From an uncultured Prochlorococcus sp. (lineage in GTDB: Bacteria; Cyanobacteriota; Cyanobacteriia; PCC-6307; Cyanobiaceae): a stretch of DNA of 64,000 bases. The stretch lies in assembly GCA_902625845.1 (NCBI GenBank), contig CACOCT010000001.1, forward strand, positions 83,325 to 147,324. Direction: 5' to 3'. The translations under genes were made by a program, and so were the position numbers. Shown here piece after piece: positions 1 to 6,042 of this stretch. Position 1 is the first letter of the stretch, and each line of letters begins with the position of its first letter. The notes under the pieces were generated by a model. It saw nothing but the letters and a program-made list of their open reading frames with translations. It ran no database searches and was not told where the DNA came from.

Positions 1-19
1 GTCTCAGCTAATAATATAT

Positions 20-56
20 TTCCCTCAAAAATACCTTCCCTCAAAATTCCCTCAAA
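20..56 (+). repeat. TTCCCTCAAA direct repeat cluster, left
   Basis: Three copies of TTCCCTCAAA(A) start at 20, 36 and 47, the last two 11 bp apart. Two further copies lie at 673 and 684, also 11 bp apart, on the other side of the secreted-protein gene at 195-632. The spacing of one helical turn suggests protein binding sites, possibly recombinase arm sites; this role is inference. Confidence 0.55.
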
Positions 57-194
57 TGGGTTATTGATATCCCAAGAAGATAAATGTATCTTTTAAATAT
101 TAAGGGAATATTTGAGTTTTAAAAACTAAGAACTTGTGGTCAAGTTACTTAATTAAAAATTCAATTTATTTAAAATAAGCATGAATTTATTGAT

Positions 195-632
195 TTGATT
201 TTTAATTTTTCAAAATTCTTATTCTTCGTCAAAGCACTATTAATATTCATTTTTTGTGAGTTGGTATTTTCTCAAGAAATAAAAGCATCTGAAAAAATAT
301 TGAATGAAAGCAAGGTTGATGTAGATTCATTTACAAGTTATGCACGTATAAGTCATACAGATAACTTTATTCTTGTAGATAAAAATGGAAAAGTATATAA
401 GTCTTGCTTAACTAGAAACCCAGAAGGATGTCCCGATCCATATTTATTCTATGGTTATATAAATACTCCGATATCTGAAGAAGTGGTTCAGTTAAAAAAG
501 GACGGATCTTATTGGTGTAAGACTTCTGTTATTTTGTCACTTCTTGAAGAAAATCATAATTGGAATGAACACAATCATCGATATCATTTTTGGTGCGATA
601 GAAATGGATGGATTAAAAGCAAGTCTCCATAA
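195..632 (+). CDS. putative secreted small protein, unknown function
   Basis: I do not recognise this 145-aa protein. Residues 1-27 form a hydrophobic stretch after a few polar residues and look like a Sec signal peptide, with a plausible cut near VFS-QE. The mature part is polar, with Cys at SCLTRNPEGC, WC and FWC, suggesting disulfides in a periplasmic protein. No ATG is available in frame. The start used is TTG at 195. An ATG at 181 is in another frame and stops after five codons (MNLLI), so the true start may have been lost by a small frameshift. The gene is bracketed by TTCCCTCAAA repeat clusters (20-56 and 673-693), which fits carriage on a mobile or island segment. Confidence 0.5.
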   Translation: MIFNFSKFLFFVKALLIFIFCELVFSQEIKASEKILNESKVDVDSFTSYARISHTDNFILVDKNGKVYKSCLTRNPEGCPDPYLFYGYINTPISEEVVQLKKDGSYWCKTSVILSLLEENHNWNEHNHRYHFWCDRNGWIKSKSP

Positions 633-672
633 AAAATACTAATCACGTAATTTTAATTAATACTTTTAAAAG

Positions 673-693
673 TTCCCTCATATTTCCCTCAAA
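673..693 (+). repeat. TTCCCTCAAA direct repeat cluster, right
   Basis: Two copies of TTCCCTCA(A/T)A start at 673 and 684, 11 bp apart, matching the cluster at 20-56. They sit about 90 bp before the tRNA-Pro remnant at 780. Arm repeats near a tRNA-derived core is the layout of a tyrosine-recombinase attachment site, so this may be a fossil att region (inference). Confidence 0.5.
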
Positions 694-779
694 TTATTCT
701 TTCTTAGTCCGAACTAGTCCACATTCTAAACTTAAAAAGTATTGGTATAGCTATAAGTCTCAATTATAGCCTTATTTTT

Positions 780-830
780 GCGGGTTCTTTGGGAGCACTA
801 GGTCGCAGATTCTAATCCTGTCGCCCCGAC
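780..830 (+). pseudogene. tRNA-Pro(UGG) 3' fragment, copy A
   Basis: The block contains a degenerate anticodon arm with loop TTTGGGA (anticodon UGG), a variable region, a T arm (CGCAG-ATTCTAAT-CCTG) and a 3' acceptor strand ending CGCCCCGAC. The D arm and 5' half are absent. The GTTC of the T loop is mutated to ATTC, so this is not a functional tRNA. It is followed by the same flank and hairpin terminator as copy C at 5972. Such 3' tRNA fragments are the usual scar of integrases that use tRNA 3' ends as attachment sites. Confidence 0.8.
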
Positions 831-852
831 TCATAAAAACCAAGTCATCCTA

Positions 853-876
853 GCGAGTCTCCCAACTCGCTTATTT
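853..876 (+). terminator. hairpin terminator after tRNA-Pro fragment A
   Basis: GCGAGT (853-858) pairs with ACTCGC (865-870) around a 6-nt loop, followed by an imperfect T tract. The same element, with 7-bp arms and a clean run of six T, follows copy C at 6043-6067. It is therefore probably the tRNA gene's own terminator, duplicated along with it. Confidence 0.65.
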
Positions 877-915
877 TATTTCTCATTTGTCTTAAAATCT
901 CTACGAGCGAGGAAT

Positions 916-952
916 GGGCAAGGGTTTGTATAGCTTTGGATAACTTTGGAGG
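916..952. repeat. degenerate repeat, copy 1
   Basis: A stretch of about 37 bp, beginning GGGCAAGGGTTTGTATAG, matches 1388-1424 at about three quarters of positions by hand alignment. It lies between tRNA-Pro fragments A and B. Its function is unknown. Confidence 0.35.
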
Positions 953-1015
953 GTGTATCGCCCGCTATTTCTGTGGAAAAGAATTAAAGATTTATTGTTA
1001 AGAAAATTAATTCTA

Positions 1016-1276
1016 TTAGTATTTGAAATTTCTTTTTACTAGACCTTCCTTTTTTCTAGTGTTTTGAAGACCCAAAATTTGTGACGTTTTTTCCTCTTCT
1101 ATGCACCACCTTCTATTTATTGTCCAAGTATTTTGTCTTATAATTTGAATACGATCTTCTTCTGTCCATCTTTCACAAGCTTGTTTTGCTTGTAAATATG
1201 AATTGTATTTTTTACCATTTACACAAGAAGAAACAAGAAATGAAGTAAAAAAAAGTATAAAGATTACTTTCTTCAT
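1016..1276 (-). CDS. small putative lipoprotein, unknown function
   Basis: This 86-aa protein has a lipoprotein signal: charged MKK, a hydrophobic stretch of residues 4-15, then LVSSC with Cys18 as the likely lipidated residue. The mature part is basic and contains SYLQAKQACERW and a second Cys in RRWCIEEE, a pattern suggesting a small anchored periplasmic protein. No enzyme motif is visible. It starts with ATG at 1276 and stands alone. The nearest upstream landmark is a hairpin at 1309-1335 that could lie in its leader. It looks intact, unlike many neighbours. Confidence 0.6.
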   Translation of the reverse strand: MKKVIFILFFTSFLVSSCVNGKKYNSYLQAKQACERWTEEDRIQIIRQNTWTINRRWCIEEEKTSQILGLQNTRKKEGLVKRNFKY

Positions 1277-1387
1277 TTTTTATAAGAAAAATAAATTAAT
1301 GGTCCGCCTATCCCTATAGGATACCACTAGGGATAAATTGAGATAATCTAGTTTCTTAGCTTCATCAGATATTACAAGGGCGACAAA

Positions 1388-1424
1388 CGGACGAGGATTT
1401 GTATATTTATGGATATTTTTGTAT
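1388..1424. repeat. degenerate repeat, copy 2
   Basis: Diverged copy of the 916-952 element, beginning GGACGAGGATTTGTATAT. It lies about 100 bp before tRNA-Pro fragment B. The pairing of this element with tRNA scars suggests both were parts of an integrating element. Confidence 0.35.
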
Positions 1425-1524
1425 GTCTTTGACATATTTTTGAGACTCACAACTCCTCAGATATTGCAACTAACTTGCCATAGCCAAACTTGTTTATTTG
1501 GGTTACTGTCTCAAATTGAAAGTC

Positions 1525-1570
1525 GGGTGCTTTGGGAGTACTTGGCCGAAGGTTAGAATCCTGTAGCCAT
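1525..1570 (+). pseudogene. tRNA-Pro(UGG) 3' fragment, copy B
   Basis: This is the most decayed of three copies. GGTGC-TTTGGGA-GTACT preserves the UGG anticodon loop, followed by a T-arm-like segment GGTTAGAATCCTG and a mutated acceptor end GTAGCCATG. The T loop and acceptor pairing are broken. Unlike copies A and C, the hairpin terminator does not follow, so the similarity ends near the old tRNA 3' end. Confidence 0.7.
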
Positions 1571-1816
1571 GAGCATTTAATAGAGAAATCCAATCTTTTG
1601 CTTTTTTATTTCTAAAGTGTCTCAGGCTCAGAAAGGAAGGTGTAAGAGGAAATGAAATGGAGTACCTTGATCTAAAGTGCTTACTTAACGAGATAGTTAA
1701 TTGATAGAGATAAATAAAATTTCTTTTTCTTTTTTGATAATCTCTTATACCCAATAAAAGAACACAATATTAATTAAAGAAATAACGATAGAGTTAAGAG
1801 CGAAGAGGTAACTAAA

Positions 1817-1933
1817 TCAGCCTTGCCGCTGCTTGTTTCTAGGTTTTTTCTTATTGATTACATATAGCTTGCCCCTCCTTTTTACTATTTGATCATCTTG
1901 ATCAATTTTTTTGATAGAGGATCTCACTTTCAT
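1817..1933 (-). CDS. rpmJ: ribosomal protein L36 paralog lacking zinc ligands
   Basis: The 38-aa product has the exact length and ends of bacterial L36 (starts MKVRSSIKK, ends KQRQG) and the RRGKLYVI core. Standard L36 binds Zn through Cys11, Cys14, Cys27 and His33. Here these positions are Asp, Asp, Asn and Asn, so this is a C-minus paralog that cannot hold zinc. In bacteria such paralogs are typically Zur-controlled and replace the zinc form when zinc is scarce. The ATG at 1933 is 42 bp from the edge of a palindromic Fur/Zur-type box (1975-1993) shared with the divergent gene at 2016. The normal zinc form is expected in the main ribosomal operon, outside this window. Confidence 0.88.
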   Translation of the reverse strand: MKVRSSIKKIDQDDQIVKRRGKLYVINKKKPRNKQRQG

Positions 1934-1966
1934 AATTTAAAGAAACTGACACTTAGACAAATTTTA

Positions 1967-1993
1967 TATAATATGAAAATGATTATCATTTTT
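1967..1993. promoter_or_regulatory. Fur/Zur-type operator with divergent promoter
   Basis: GAAAATGATTATCATTTTT (1975-1993) contains a perfect 8-1-8 palindrome around one T and matches the 19-bp Fur-family consensus at 15 positions by hand. A TATAAT -10 box lies at 1967-1972 on the plus strand, placing the operator over the start site. On the minus strand a TATTAT-like box abuts it, so the operator would cover the -35 region for the L36 paralog. The L36 context favours Zur over Fur; the sequence alone cannot decide. Confidence 0.75.
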
Positions 1994-2015
1994 GTTTATT
2001 AATCTTAATAAATTT

Positions 2016-2234
2016 ATGAACTTTGAATTTTCCTGGTATGTTTCAAGCCAACTCCAAGATTGGATTGTAAGTAAAAAACCTTTGTATCCAAATTTAGAAG
2101 AATGCATTAGTTGGGTAAAAGATAAATTAAAAAGAGAGGGTTCAAGTTATGAGCTAACAAAAGAGGATCTTAAAGATATTGAAATGGCTTATGAATTTCA
2201 AACAAGTGACATAAATGAGAGATCATACAATTAA
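2016..2234 (+). CDS. 72-aa protein under Fur/Zur-type operator, unknown
   Basis: The ATG at 2016 is preferred over an upstream TTG at 1992, which falls inside the operator. The 72-aa product is soluble and acidic with aromatic residues at the N terminus (MNFEFSWYVSS) and a predicted helical, charged middle and end. There is no signal peptide, Cys pair or recognisable metal motif except one Cys in EECISW. I do not recognise the family. Its promoter and operator (1967-1993) suggest induction under metal limitation together with the divergent zinc-free L36. A role in metal homeostasis is inference from location only. Confidence 0.65.
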   Translation: MNFEFSWYVSSQLQDWIVSKKPLYPNLEECISWVKDKLKREGSSYELTKEDLKDIEMAYEFQTSDINERSYN

Positions 2235-2288
2235 TATTTAGCTAATTATCAATTTTTAAATCTAATAAATTTTGTTATAAATTGATTA

Positions 2289-3059
2289 TTATGGGTTTTT
2301 ATTTTTAACCTCTATAATTCCTGATAAAGGGAAATATAGACACTTATCTTTTACTTTTTCTCCATTTCTCGTATAAGCAACATATAATTTTGATAGATTT
2401 AAAGTTTTTAAATCTGTAGCTAACCTAAAATCCAAGTCACTTATAAGAAAATAAGATATTTTTATTAAATTGCCTTTCTTCTCTGAATTTAATTTAGTAT
2501 ATTTTATCCCACCAGTATTCATTGATATCAATTCAATATCTTCATTTAACCTTTCTATAATATCAATAGGCGAAATTGAGCCATTAGTTTTTACTAATAA
2601 TTTATTCCCACTATTATCACTTAAAAAATAAGCCTGTTTATTTGGGGCAATATAGTAATTAGTAAGAGAAACAGCCCCATTAAGGTTAACGGAACTCAAT
2701 TCCTCAAGAGAAATCCTCCTTACAACCATTAAATTTTTTTTGATATCTGAATAATTAGTAATAGGAACCATATAAGTAACATATTCATTTGAATAATCTT
2801 TTTTATACATATTTCCGTTTTTTATATCTATAAAGAATGAATAAAAATAATTTAAATAATCACTCTCAAATTCCTCTTTAATTTTATTTTGAGGTTTATC
2901 TGTAAAAATATCTTCTAAGCTAAAATTATTTTTCAAAACTTTCATGTATGTATCACTGCCACAAATAATACCTTTAATATTGGGTTCATGTTTTTTTATA
3001 AATCCACAACCAAATATTGAAACTAAAATTAATAACGTAAGACCTGAAAAGCGTTTCAT
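2289..3059 (-). CDS. putative lipoprotein, unknown function
   Basis: The product is 256 aa from the ATG at 3059. An open frame extends 13 codons further upstream, but the shorter start gives a clean lipoprotein signal: MKR, a hydrophobic stretch, then SIFGC with Cys18. The remainder is a mixed, mostly beta-looking polar protein with Cys at GIICGS and DKCLYFPLSG. I recognise no domain. It is the largest intact gene of the island and is last in a minus-strand run that includes small membrane proteins at 3242-3511 and 3136-3237. Its first codons ATGAAACGCTT match the seed element found at 3095-3130 just upstream. Confidence 0.65.
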   Translation of the reverse strand: MKRFSGLTLLILVSIFGCGFIKKHEPNIKGIICGSDTYMKVLKNNFSLEDIFTDKPQNKIKEEFESDYLNYFYSFFIDIKNGNMYKKDYSNEYVTYMVPITNYSDIKKNLMVVRRISLEELSSVNLNGAVSLTNYYIAPNKQAYFLSDNSGNKLLVKTNGSISPIDIIERLNEDIELISMNTGGIKYTKLNSEKKGNLIKISYFLISDLDFRLATDLKTLNLSKLYVAYTRNGEKVKDKCLYFPLSGIIEVKNKNP

Positions 3060-3094
3060 TCCTCTAATCCAAGCATCGTTTCTAAGTTTACAGC

Positions 3095-3130
3095 TCAAAT
3101 TTTAAGAGGTGCAAGTAGTAAGCGTTTCAT
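3095..3130 (-). repeat. signal-peptide seed, copy 1 (MKRLLLAPLKI)
   Basis: An 11-codon frame starts ATGAAACGCTTACTACTTGC and stops. MKRLLLAPL looks like the beginning of a signal peptide. It begins 5 nt after the stop of a 33-aa membrane protein. Two related seeds occur at 5416-5451 and 6221-6244. I read it as a decayed gene start. Confidence 0.55.
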
Positions 3131-3135
3131 TTTTG

Positions 3136-3237
3136 CTATTTCTTAGAAGTCAGCTTAAAGGTTATATATGCAAAACCACCAAGTAATAACAAACTAACTA
3201 CACCATATGTAATTGCTATGCCAGACATATAAGTCAT
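3136..3237 (-). CDS. 33-aa single-TM membrane micro-protein
   Basis: The 33-codon frame starts with ATG at 3237, 4 nt after the stop of the 89-aa membrane gene, and ends at TAG 3136. The sequence has one hydrophobic segment (about residues 7-26, GIAITYGVVSLLLLGG) and a basic tail ending KLTSKK, so it should sit in a membrane with the tail in the cytoplasm. Tight spacing to its upstream neighbour supports translation as part of an operon. Size and shape resemble photosystem or cytochrome b6f small subunits, but no known one matches. Confidence 0.5.
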   Translation of the reverse strand: MTYMSGIAITYGVVSLLLLGGFAYITFKLTSKK

Positions 3238-3241
3238 TTCT

Positions 3242-3511
3242 TTAATCTTTTGATCTCGTAATTCTTTGTCTAGGTTTTATTCTTCCAAACCAAATAGATC
3301 TAGATATTAAAAAACTTGGAATGAGAAATAGTATTAAATAAAGCAAAGACATTGTACCCGCATAATATTCACCCAAAAATGCAAAAAAAGATAAATTATT
3401 TATTGCATAATTATCTAAATTGCGCCATAAAATAGCTGATAGTAAAAACCAACAAACGATAATAAAAATATTTATTCCAAGCCGAACAAATTTATTTTTT
3501 GGTAACTGCAT
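3242..3511 (-). CDS. small membrane protein, two TM segments
   Basis: This 89-aa protein has two hydrophobic segments (roughly residues 12-28 and 45-68) with a basic N terminus and a strongly basic C-terminal tail (GRIKPRQRITRSKD). This predicts both ends in the cytoplasm. ATG at 3511 is the only good start. It precedes the 33-aa micro-protein by 4 nt, so the two are probably translated together. The family is not recognised. Confidence 0.55.
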   Translation of the reverse strand: MQLPKNKFVRLGINIFIIVCWFLLSAILWRNLDNYAINNLSFFAFLGEYYAGTMSLLYLILFLIPSFLISRSIWFGRIKPRQRITRSKD

Positions 3512-3556
3512 ATAAAAAGAGTTTTGATACCTTTAATTTTAATCGGTTATCAAATA

Positions 3557-3805
3557 TTAAATCCAATCCATTCGACTTAAAAAATCATTCCAATCAAAAG
3601 TTCTTCCATCTTTTTGGGCGAATTGATTTTCTTCCCTTATACATTTCGAGCTACTTATAATTCCTTAGGATATTTTTATCATTTGCCTCGCTTAGGTCAG
3701 AAGTATACTTAGTAATATTGTCTTTAGTCCAAATATTAATGTCCTTTTTTAGCCTTTTTGCACCAATACTTGCACTAATATGTGCCAATCGAAAAAGTAT
3801 TAAAT
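3557..3805 (-). pseudogene. frameshifted small-protein gene remnant
   Basis: Two coding-looking frames join. The first (from about 3805) reads RLAHISASIGAKRLKKDINIW and ends at a TAG after ILRNYK. One base off, the second continues SSKCIREENQFAQKDGRTF and ends WNDFLSRMDWI at 3557. The composition of both parts is protein-like and the join is seamless after one frame change, so this is a gene broken by a single frameshift. No ATG is present at the 5' end, which may also be truncated. Function is unknown. Confidence 0.55.
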
Positions 3806-3820
3806 TAATACATTAAAACT

Positions 3821-3844
3821 AAAAAAGTCTCCTAGGCCAGGAGA
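3821..3844 (-). terminator. rho-independent terminator, minus strand
   Basis: Perfect stem TCTCCT (3828-3833) / AGGAGA (3839-3844) with a 5-nt loop, followed on the minus strand by CTTTTTT. It lies 57 bp beyond the stop of the minus-strand gene at 3901-4110 and would end that transcript. Confidence 0.7.
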
Positions 3845-3900
3845 GGGTTTACCATCCTGCCCATGTATTTACTCCACTTTTGTAGATAATTTTACGTCCT

Positions 3901-4110
3901 TTATGCCTGCTCTATTGATCCGACCTTTATCGTGGTTTTTTTGAGGCTCTTATTAACATCACAACTAATATAGTCAGGAAGACTAACACCAAGGAAGTAA
4001 TCTTCTCCTTGAATAAGAAAACCACCATGAGATTCTAGAAGAATCTTTAAAAAATCATTTGAAATACCAAGATATCGAACAGAGTTACTCGTGAGAAAAA
4101 GAGTAATCAT
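3901..4110 (-). CDS. 69-aa hypothetical protein
   Basis: The ATG at 4110 lies 22 nt after the end of another minus-strand frame (4133), and a good terminator follows at 3821-3844, so the gene sits in a plausible transcription unit. The product begins with a hydrophobic-aromatic stretch, has one Cys near the end (YISCDVNK) and no recognised motif. It is probably soluble. Confidence rests mainly on context. Confidence 0.4.
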   Translation of the reverse strand: MITLFLTSNSVRYLGISNDFLKILLESHGGFLIQGEDYFLGVSLPDYISCDVNKSLKKTTIKVGSIEQA

Positions 4111-4132
4111 TTGAAAACCTATGAAATATGAC

Positions 4133-4280
4133 TTAATGCTTCTTGAACAATTTTTCTAAATTAATCTCTTCGATTCCTTGAGAGTTAGTTCCTTCTAGAT
4201 ATTTTCTAACCATTAAAGATTTTCAAAAAATTCCATAACAGCTTTAGCCTCTTCCTGAGAAGTTCCCTTGGATAATTGAA
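4133..4280 (-). pseudogene. two micro-frames joined by TAATG; decayed gene or dicistron
   Basis: The upstream frame reads LSKGTSQEEAKAVMEFFENL and stops. The overlapping TAATG opens a second frame of 26 codons (start 4213, stop 4133) reading MVRKYLEGTNSQGIEEINLE and ending KLFKKH. Both halves look like one amphipathic helical protein split by a one-base shift. The first half has a stop upstream and no ATG. Either this is a frameshifted small gene or a translationally coupled remnant; I favour decay. Confidence 0.4.
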
Positions 4281-4286
4281 TCTAAC

Positions 4287-4316
4287 GATTTCCGACAATA
4301 TAGATTTCCGACAATA
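4287..4316. repeat. tandem GATTTCCGACAATA repeat
   Basis: Two identical 14-bp copies (4287-4300 and 4303-4316) are separated by 2 bp, giving a 16-bp period. The CCGACAA core also recurs at 6094 and 6105, next to tRNA-Pro fragment C. These could be binding sites of a recombinase or regulator. Confidence 0.55.
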
Positions 4317-4605
4317 CAATAGCTATGTAAAAATCACAATTGACGTTTTATATAAGCGTTGTTTCTTTAAACTAGGGATCAAGTCACCTACACCAGAAGC
4401 CAAAAGAATTTTAACTCTAAAGGTTAATGCAGGGAACAATGCTTGCTTATAAGAGTGGTAGCTCTAATTTGTAAATAAACAACAACTATTTCTATCTCTT
4501 TTGAGTGGTTAACAACACTTACCCAGACTTAAAACTATTGAAATTTAATTTTCCACACTTTTCTCATTGATCCTCCATAATAAGTTTACATAAAGTAACA
4601 ATTAG
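4317..4605. other. no gene seen
   Basis: No coding frame longer than a few tens of codons is convincing. On the minus strand a GGAGG stands 4 nt before an ATG (about 4562) opening a 10-codon frame (MRKVWKIKFQ). This is unusual in a genome with few Shine-Dalgarno sites but too short to call. Confidence 0.5.
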
Positions 4606-4800
4606 ATGAAGAAAATCATCCCATTTATTGCGTTTGCCTGCTTAACTGGTTTAACAGCTTCTAGCGGACTACCAGTTATTGCAGGTGGTTGCAGCGGTAA
4701 TTACAACAAATCAGCTAATATTGACTGTGCTGAAGGCGATACTGAATGCCAAAGACAAAAAGTTGATAAATTGAATTTAAAAGAAACAATAAGGTCTTAA
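4606..4800 (+). CDS. small secreted cysteine-containing protein
   Basis: This 64-aa product has a clear Sec signal: MKK, a hydrophobic core to about residue 20, then a likely cut after VIA in LPVIAGGC. The mature peptide is only about 38 residues, with Cys in GGCSGN, NIDC and DTEC, so it may form disulfides outside the cytoplasm. It starts with ATG at 4606 and stands alone on the plus strand. Short secreted Cys peptides are common in picocyanobacterial islands; the function is unknown. Confidence 0.6.
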   Translation: MKKIIPFIAFACLTGLTASSGLPVIAGGCSGNYNKSANIDCAEGDTECQRQKVDKLNLKETIRS

Positions 4801-5069
4801 GAAACTTAATAATTAGTATTTATTTGTTAATCATATTTTTATTATAAATTAAATCTCAATATTAAAATCGCACCTTTATTTTTAGCATTAGCACCCTCAA
4901 CTAATACTTAAATCATTCACTGCTTTGTGAGAATAATCATTTCTTTATTATATGACTTCGGTTTGAAGCTACATCCTGTTTGGAAATAAAACTTTTTTTG
5001 CCTTATTAGCAATAAAATCCCATATATGTCGCAAGCTATATGGAGCAAGTCATTTATTTCCTTAACTAA
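4801..5069. other. no gene seen
   Basis: Only short open fragments on the minus strand are visible (for example a frame ending AKKVLFPNRM near 4970). None has a start, length or context that supports a gene. The 3' part may be debris of the decayed gene at 5070-5241. Confidence 0.45.
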
Positions 5070-5241
5070 TTACTTCCAAATAGTAGTTTTTTTTAATTGC
5101 TGCGAAAGTATATTTCCAACATCTGAAAATCTTCTCTGTTCTTTTACCATTTTTATTTAATTTCCGACTCTTTCTGCTAGCCCATATAAACCACTTGCAT
5201 AATGAGTAACAAGCTCATTACCTAGCTCTTCTTTACCTTTT
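5070..5241 (-). pseudogene. decayed small gene next to 46-aa membrane protein
   Basis: One frame reads EKGKEELGNELVTHYASG and on to LYGLAERVGN, stopping at 5157. After the stop the same frame resumes with ATG at 5150: MVKEQRRFSDVGNILSQQLK, ending TTIWK at 5070. The upstream edge abuts the end of the 46-aa gene (5242) one frame apart. This could be the lost C-terminal part of that protein or a separate interrupted gene. Function is unknown. Confidence 0.4.
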
Positions 5242-5382
5242 TCATTTATTTATAAATATATAGGCGGAATATAACCAGATTAACAAAACACCAATTGCAA
5301 TTGTACTTCCATAAATAAGAAAATTCCAAATTTTACTTAGTTTGGGTTTTTTATAATCTTTTTCTTCTTCTTTAATAACCAT
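5242..5382 (-). CDS. 46-aa single-TM micro-protein
   Basis: The frame starts with ATG at 5382 and stops at 5242. The first 18 residues are highly charged (MVIKEEEKDYKKPKLSK). They are followed by one hydrophobic segment (about 19-43, WNFLIYGSTIAIGVLLIWLY) and a short NK end. This predicts a tail-anchored or N-in membrane peptide. A coding-like continuation exists one base out of frame downstream (5241-5157), so this may be the surviving N-terminal part of a longer frameshifted protein. Confidence 0.5.
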   Translation of the reverse strand: MVIKEEEKDYKKPKLSKIWNFLIYGSTIAIGVLLIWLYSAYIFINK

Positions 5383-5411
5383 TTAAAACAGAGGATTTTA
5401 TCCCTCTAATT

Positions 5412-5451
5412 TAGATCAGCCGTCAACAAGCGGCGCAAGTAAGCTTTTCAT
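5412..5451 (-). repeat. signal-peptide seed, copy 2 (MKSLLAPLVDG)
   Basis: ATGAAAAGCTTACTTGCGCC opens an 11-codon frame (5451 to 5416) starting 4 nt after the stop of a small TM gene remnant. Its end overlaps TTGACGGCTGATCTA (5426-5412), which recurs with one mismatch at 6453-6467. It is related to seeds at 3095 and 6221. Confidence 0.55.
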
Positions 5452-5455
5452 TTAC

Positions 5456-5561
5456 CTAATTAAAAAAAACTTTTATGACGGATAAATAAACAATTAGTAT
5501 TGCGGCTGAGATAGTAGTAGTTCTAATAAATGCAAACCTTCTAACTCTAGTTTTTATTCAT
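5456..5561 (-). pseudogene. 33-aa TM micro-protein gene broken in an A run
   Basis: From ATG at 5561 the frame stops after MNKN. Removing one A from the five-A run (5551-5555) yields MNKTRVRRFAFIRTTTISAA and on through LIVYLSVIKVFFN to the stop at 5456: a basic start plus one TM segment. The length of 106 bp is one more than a multiple of three, as expected for a single-base insertion. A sequencing or assembly error in the homopolymer is possible. Confidence 0.5.
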
Positions 5562-5619
5562 TTTACATGTTAAAAATGAATATTACTTTTCTTAAGTTAG
5601 TTAAAACCAATCAAAAAAA

Positions 5620-5952
5620 ATGTCTTATTTCGAAAACCTAGGTTCTCAATTTGATCGATTTATATCATCAATTAAAAAAGGAAAAAAAATTTATATTTTA
5701 CCTCCTATTTCTTTTTTACTAAGCGTTTTGTTTATCTTTACTGGATTAACTAACCTTTTTTTAAGCATAATATATATGCTAAATATATCATTCTTTGCTT
5801 ATATTGTTAGAGATAGTTATTCGATAAGAAAAGAAAATATTTTACCTTTACTGATTATTTGTATAAGTATTATTCTTACATCAATTCAAATGCTTACTAC
5901 ACTTGATGCTCTAGCTCAACTGGCTAATCTTGGCGATATGTTTTCTTATTGA
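5620..5952 (+). CDS. integral membrane protein, three TM segments, unknown
   Basis: This 110-aa protein has a charged amphipathic N terminus (residues 1-25, FDRFISSIKKGKK) and three hydrophobic segments (about 28-48, 49-63 and 75-93). It starts with ATG at 5620 and ends 20 bp before tRNA-Pro fragment C, so it is the gene closest to that presumed attachment scar. No family is recognised. It looks intact and of normal composition for the genome. Confidence 0.6.
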   Translation: MSYFENLGSQFDRFISSIKKGKKIYILPPISFLLSVLFIFTGLTNLFLSIIYMLNISFFAYIVRDSYSIRKENILPLLIICISIILTSIQMLTTLDALAQLANLGDMFSY

Positions 5953-5971
5953 ATAAATAAAAAGTTAGAGC

Positions 5972-6020
5972 TGGTGCTTTGGGAGCACTAGGTCGCAGGT
6001 TCGAATCCTGTCGCCCAGAC
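5972..6020 (+). pseudogene. tRNA-Pro(UGG) 3' fragment, copy C
   Basis: This is the best-preserved copy: anticodon arm GTGC-TTTGGGA-GCAC, a perfect T arm CGCAGGTTCGAATCCTG and a 3' acceptor strand TCGCCCAGAC. The 5' half of the tRNA is missing and the flank upstream is an unrelated gene. A conserved 3' flank and hairpin follow. The intact state suggests this is the most recent integration scar, or a current attachment site. Confidence 0.82.
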
Positions 6021-6042
6021 TTTTCAAAACCAAGTGATACCT

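Larger units (their letters stand above)
1277..1816. other. gene-poor stretch with hairpin, repeat and tRNA scar
   Basis: No convincing gene is present. It holds an inverted repeat TATCCCTA (1309-1316) / TAGGGATA (1328-1335), the second copy of the 37-bp degenerate repeat (1388-1424) and tRNA-Pro fragment B (1525-1570). An 83-codon minus-strand open frame here runs antisense through the tRNA fragment and is taken as chance. Confidence 0.6.

Noticed and set aside
1503..1754. 83-codon minus-strand open frame
   Set aside because: It runs antisense through tRNA-Pro fragment B, has odd composition and no start context; taken as chance.
1975..1993. Operator as a plain Fur box
   Set aside because: The match to the Fur consensus is good, but the adjacent zinc-free L36 makes Zur the better reading; both are kept open in the feature entry.
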